Shown piece by piece: positions 61,658 through 64,000 of a stretch of DNA of 64,000 bases (position 1 is its first letter; each line of letters begins with the position of its first letter). This DNA is from Polaribacter vadi (GTDB lineage: Bacteria; Bacteroidota; Bacteroidia; Flavobacteriales; Flavobacteriaceae). The notes beneath the pieces were generated by a model. The model searched no databases, had not been told where the DNA came from, and was given only the letters and a program-made list of their open reading frames with translations. The stretch is taken from NCBI RefSeq assembly GCF_018861005.1, contig NZ_JAHKQL010000016.1, forward strand, positions 186,001 to 250,000, written 5' to 3'. A program made the position numbers and the translations under genes.

Positions 61658-61879
61658 TTATGCTCTGTCTTCTGTACCTTCTTTTAAAAACTTTCTAGAT
61701 TGGCTCATCCAATAGTAAAGTAGAACTAAAAGTACTACTAAAAATAACCAGTTTATGCCATTAGACAACCACCAACCATAATCTGATGTAGCAACATCTA
61801 GTCGTAATTTTTTAAAAGGTAAGAATAAAATATCAGTAAATAAACTACCAATCCATCTAAATATATTGCTTGCTATCAT
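61658..61879 (-). CDS. DUF6341 family membrane protein
   Basis: A 73-residue protein with one clear transmembrane helix (NWLFLVVLLVLLYYWM, about residues 43-58) and a preceding membrane-associated region (NIFRWIGSLFTDILFLPF). It matches a small Flavobacteriaceae family, DUF6341, with unknown function. Located 9 bp upstream of trmB and divergent from the DUF6427 gene; this group (trmB, DUF6341, DUF6427, upp) is a conserved neighbourhood in related genomes. Confidence 0.7.
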   Translation of the reverse strand: MIASNIFRWIGSLFTDILFLPFKKLRLDVATSDYGWWLSNGINWLFLVVLLVLLYYWMSQSRKFLKEGTEDRA

Positions 61880-61920
61880 AACTTAATTATCTTTACGCTG
61901 CAAAAATAACAAAAGAAATA

Positions 61921-62847
61921 ATGCTAGCCAATTTTTTAAACAAATCTAAGCCAATCAATTTTATTGTTTTCTTAATTTTCTTTTTTATTGGGTTTGTTTT
62001 TAGTATTTATACCGCTTTTTTTACTAATGCTTTTCTTTTTGATAATTTATTAAAAAGTGGAGCAATACTTCTTTTCTTTTTAATAATTTTTTTTCTTTTC
62101 AATTTTATTAATTCTAAAAATAATTTAACATTCGATAATTCTTATGCTTATTTTCTATTTACAGGATTAATTGTTATGATTTTACCAGAATTAATTGGTT
62201 ATAAAACTTTAATTTTAACAGTTATTTATTTACTTTTTTTAAGAAAAATATACAGTTTACATACAGCTAAAAGAATATTAGAAAAGCTTTTTGATAGCGG
62301 GTTTTGGTTGGGTGTTTTTTTTGTTTTAGAACCACTTTCAGCTTTACTATTTATTTTGGTTTATGTAGCTATTTATGTGCATAATAAAATTACGATACAT
62401 ACACTTTTAGCTCCAATTATTGGTTTTTTAGCACCATTATTAGTTTATTTTGCTTACTTTTTTTGGTTTGATAAAATTGATGAGTTTACAGACCTTTTTA
62501 ATTTTAATATAAATTTTGATGTTCAGTTTTATAGTAAAATAAAATATCTGTGGATTTTATATAGCACCTTAATATTTGCAGTTTTTGCAATATTTTTAAA
62601 ATCGATAAATACGCTATCAGTTAACAATAAATTTAAAAGAAGTTGGATTTTATTAATCTATAATTTCTTTGTTTTAATTCTTTTCTTGATGTTTCTACCA
62701 GAAAAAAATGGTTCTGAACTAATATTTATCTTGTTTCCTACAGCAATTATTTTGGCAAATGGTATTGAGTTAATTCAGAAAAACATATTTAAAAATATGG
62801 TGTTTTATTTTTTTCTAGTGAGTAGTATTGTTTGTTTTTTACTATAA
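61921..62847 (+). CDS. DUF6427 family membrane protein
   Basis: A 308-residue polytopic membrane protein with about nine hydrophobic segments, beginning MLANFLNKSKPINFIVFLIF. It matches the Flavobacteriaceae DUF6427 family, function unknown. Its stop TAA (62845-62847) abuts the upp stop codon on the other strand, so the two 3' ends overlap by 6 bp. Divergent from the DUF6341 gene with a 41-bp gap. Confidence 0.75.
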   Translation: MLANFLNKSKPINFIVFLIFFFIGFVFSIYTAFFTNAFLFDNLLKSGAILLFFLIIFFLFNFINSKNNLTFDNSYAYFLFTGLIVMILPELIGYKTLILTVIYLLFLRKIYSLHTAKRILEKLFDSGFWLGVFFVLEPLSALLFILVYVAIYVHNKITIHTLLAPIIGFLAPLLVYFAYFFWFDKIDEFTDLFNFNINFDVQFYSKIKYLWILYSTLIFAVFAIFLKSINTLSVNNKFKRSWILLIYNFFVLILFLMFLPEKNGSELIFILFPTAIILANGIELIQKNIFKNMVFYFFLVSSIVCFLL

Positions 62848-63495
62848 TTTTTCACCAAAAGCCAAATCTCCAGCATCACCTAAACCTGGTACTATATAAC
62901 CTTTATTGTTTAATTCTTCATCTATAGCAGCAATCCATAAATGAGTGTTTTCTGGAAAATGTTTTTCAATAAAGTCTACACCTTCTCTAGAGCCAATTAC
63001 AACAACAATATGAATCTCTTTAGGAATTCCATGTTTTTTAATCGCTTCATAAACTGCAACTAAAGATTGTCCAGTTGCTAACATTGGGTCTGCTAGTAAT
63101 AATGTTTTGTTTTTTATTTCTGGTGATGCAAAATACTCAACAACAATTTCAAAATCAGCATCATTTTTTGGATGATGTCTATAGGCAGAAATAAAAGCAT
63201 TTTCTGCTTTATCAAAATAATTTAGTAAACCTTGATGTAAAGGTAATCCTGCTCTTAAAATTGAACATAAAACCAAATCATTATAAGATAATTGAACCTT
63301 CTTTTTACCTAAAGGTGTTTCTATATAAACACCAGAATAAGAAAGATTTTTACTTAATTCATAACCTAAAATTTCGCCTACTCTTTCTATGTTTCTACGA
63401 AAACGTAAAGCATCTTTTTGTATCTTTTTATCTCTTAATTCTGATATAAAAGTGTTTAATACAGAATTATTTTCGCCAATATAATGTATGTGCAT
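62842..63495 (-). CDS. upp: Uracil phosphoribosyltransferase
   Basis: A 217-residue UPRTase converting uracil and PRPP to UMP in pyrimidine salvage. The PRPP loop is LADPMLATGQSL, the uracil-binding end is GLGDAGDLAFGEKL, and ILRAGLPLHQGL with the YRHHP region supports the fold. It converges with the DUF6427 gene with overlapping stop codons. No uracil permease is adjacent in this window. Confidence 0.92.
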   Translation of the reverse strand: MHIHYIGENNSVLNTFISELRDKKIQKDALRFRRNIERVGEILGYELSKNLSYSGVYIETPLGKKKVQLSYNDLVLCSILRAGLPLHQGLLNYFDKAENAFISAYRHHPKNDADFEIVVEYFASPEIKNKTLLLADPMLATGQSLVAVYEAIKKHGIPKEIHIVVVIGSREGVDFIEKHFPENTHLWIAAIDEELNNKGYIVPGLGDAGDLAFGEKL

Positions 63496-63663
63496 TTCTT
63501 GTAAATCTTAAAAACAAATATAATTTATTACTACTAAAGTTTTCTTTTGATATTTGTATTTCTCTAAAACTTTTAAAAATTGAATTATTAAAGTAATTTG
63601 TAATGCTTTTTTATATTATTATCCTCAATTTTGAAACTTAATTTTTATGAATTTATTTGTTGT

Positions 63664-64000
63664 ATGAATAAAAGAATATTAGCATTAATAGCCGTTTCTA
63701 TAGCTACATTAATTTATGGTGTAAACTATACAATTGCAAAAGAAGTTATGCCTGTTTATATAAAGCCTTTTGCTTTTATTTTATTAAGAGTTGCTGGTGG
63801 TACATTGCTTTTTTGGTTTGCTGGTTTGTTTATTAAACAACAAAAAATAGAAAAAGCAGATTATAAAAAAATAGTTTTAGCAGCCTTTTTTGGCACAGCA
63901 TTAAATATGCTAGCTTTTTTTAAAGGACTAAGTTTAACAGCGCCAATTAGTGCTTCTGTAATAATGGTAACTTCACCAATAATGGTGCTTGTTTTTTCGA
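63664..64000 (+). CDS. EamA-type transporter (partial, 5' end)
   Basis: The first 112 codons of a drug/metabolite-type transporter with EamA repeats, cut by the window end. It starts MNKRILALIAVSIATLIYGV and continues KPFAFILLRVAGGTLLFWFA and GTALNMLAFFKGLSLTAPIS, which match the first EamA domain. Cargo is unknown. Confidence 0.85.
   Translation, partial: MNKRILALIAVSIATLIYGVNYTIAKEVMPVYIKPFAFILLRVAGGTLLFWFAGLFIKQQKIEKADYKKIVLAAFFGTALNMLAFFKGLSLTAPISASVIMVTSPIMVLVFS

Overview
The window looks like chromosomal DNA of a marine member of the Flavobacteriaceae (Bacteroidota), something like Polaribacter or Tenacibaculum; the genus is a guess. Support: the DNA is strongly AT-rich, several promoters match the Bacteroidota form TTTG-N18/19-TAnnTTTG, and gene families typical of the group are present (a complete Bat/MoxR aerotolerance locus, FecI/FecR/TonB-receptor signalling, DUF6503, DUF6341 and DUF6427 proteins, a HopJ-family protein, TlpA-type thioredoxins). 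No phage, transposase, CRISPR array or defence island was seen. The content is mostly core and housekeeping.

Layout. 1-3100: end of a LytTR response regulator, a terminator, then a DUF1800/DUF1501 pair. 3116-6066: a KDG/KDPG (Entner-Doudoroff-type) cassette, with a LacI-family repressor divergent from kdgK-eda and two matching operators between them. 6252-10338: a YiiX-like lipoprotein, a DUF2200 protein, a Pif1-type helicase with HRDC and HTH tails, and a VOC protein. 10362-13925: a membrane protein, a ClC channel with CBS domains, a short SSB and a TerB-like protein. 14184-16882: a two-subunit molybdenum hydroxylase whose large subunit carries Tat and lipoprotein signals. 17071-26832: HDAC-like hydrolase, metG, LD-carboxypeptidase, yraN, a 9-bp tandem repeat, a TlpA-like protein, SDR, SRPBCC/Crp and CvpA. 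26893-29163: SulP transporter plus beta-carbonic anhydrase.

29612-38055 is a leftward Bat operon in the order moxR, DUF58, BatD-like, batA, batB, batC, batD, batE. 38187-45825 is a rightward cell-surface signalling and uptake cassette: ECF sigma factor, FecR anti-sigma factor, a TonB receptor with an STN signalling domain, and a paralogous TonB receptor without one. No SusD is present. 45875-49283 holds lpxH, a CtpA-type protease, dCMP deaminase and a HupE-like protein, followed by tRNA-Leu(TAA) and tRNA-Gly(GCC) with a clear promoter and terminator. 49834-55592: manA, nfu and mrp (Fe-S maturation), an alkyltransferase-like protein, an M28 lipoprotein peptidase, a uracil-DNA-glycosylase-family gene with a visible C-terminal frameshift, and HopJ. 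55691-57155 is a second ECF operon ending in a small secreted protein made of two TonB-plug-like repeats. 57215-64000: rsmI, a cupin, aspS, a DUF6503 protein, trmB, DUF6341, DUF6427, upp and the start of an EamA-type transporter.

Most notable: the two ECF-sigma operons (the paired STN/non-STN receptors and the double-plug secreted protein), the frameshifted glycosylase gene, a Gln at the gating-glutamate position of the ClC protein, a three-copy intergenic palindromic repeat, and the (MLK)n-encoding 9-bp tandem repeat beside yraN. I found no clear case for a wholly new multi-gene system.
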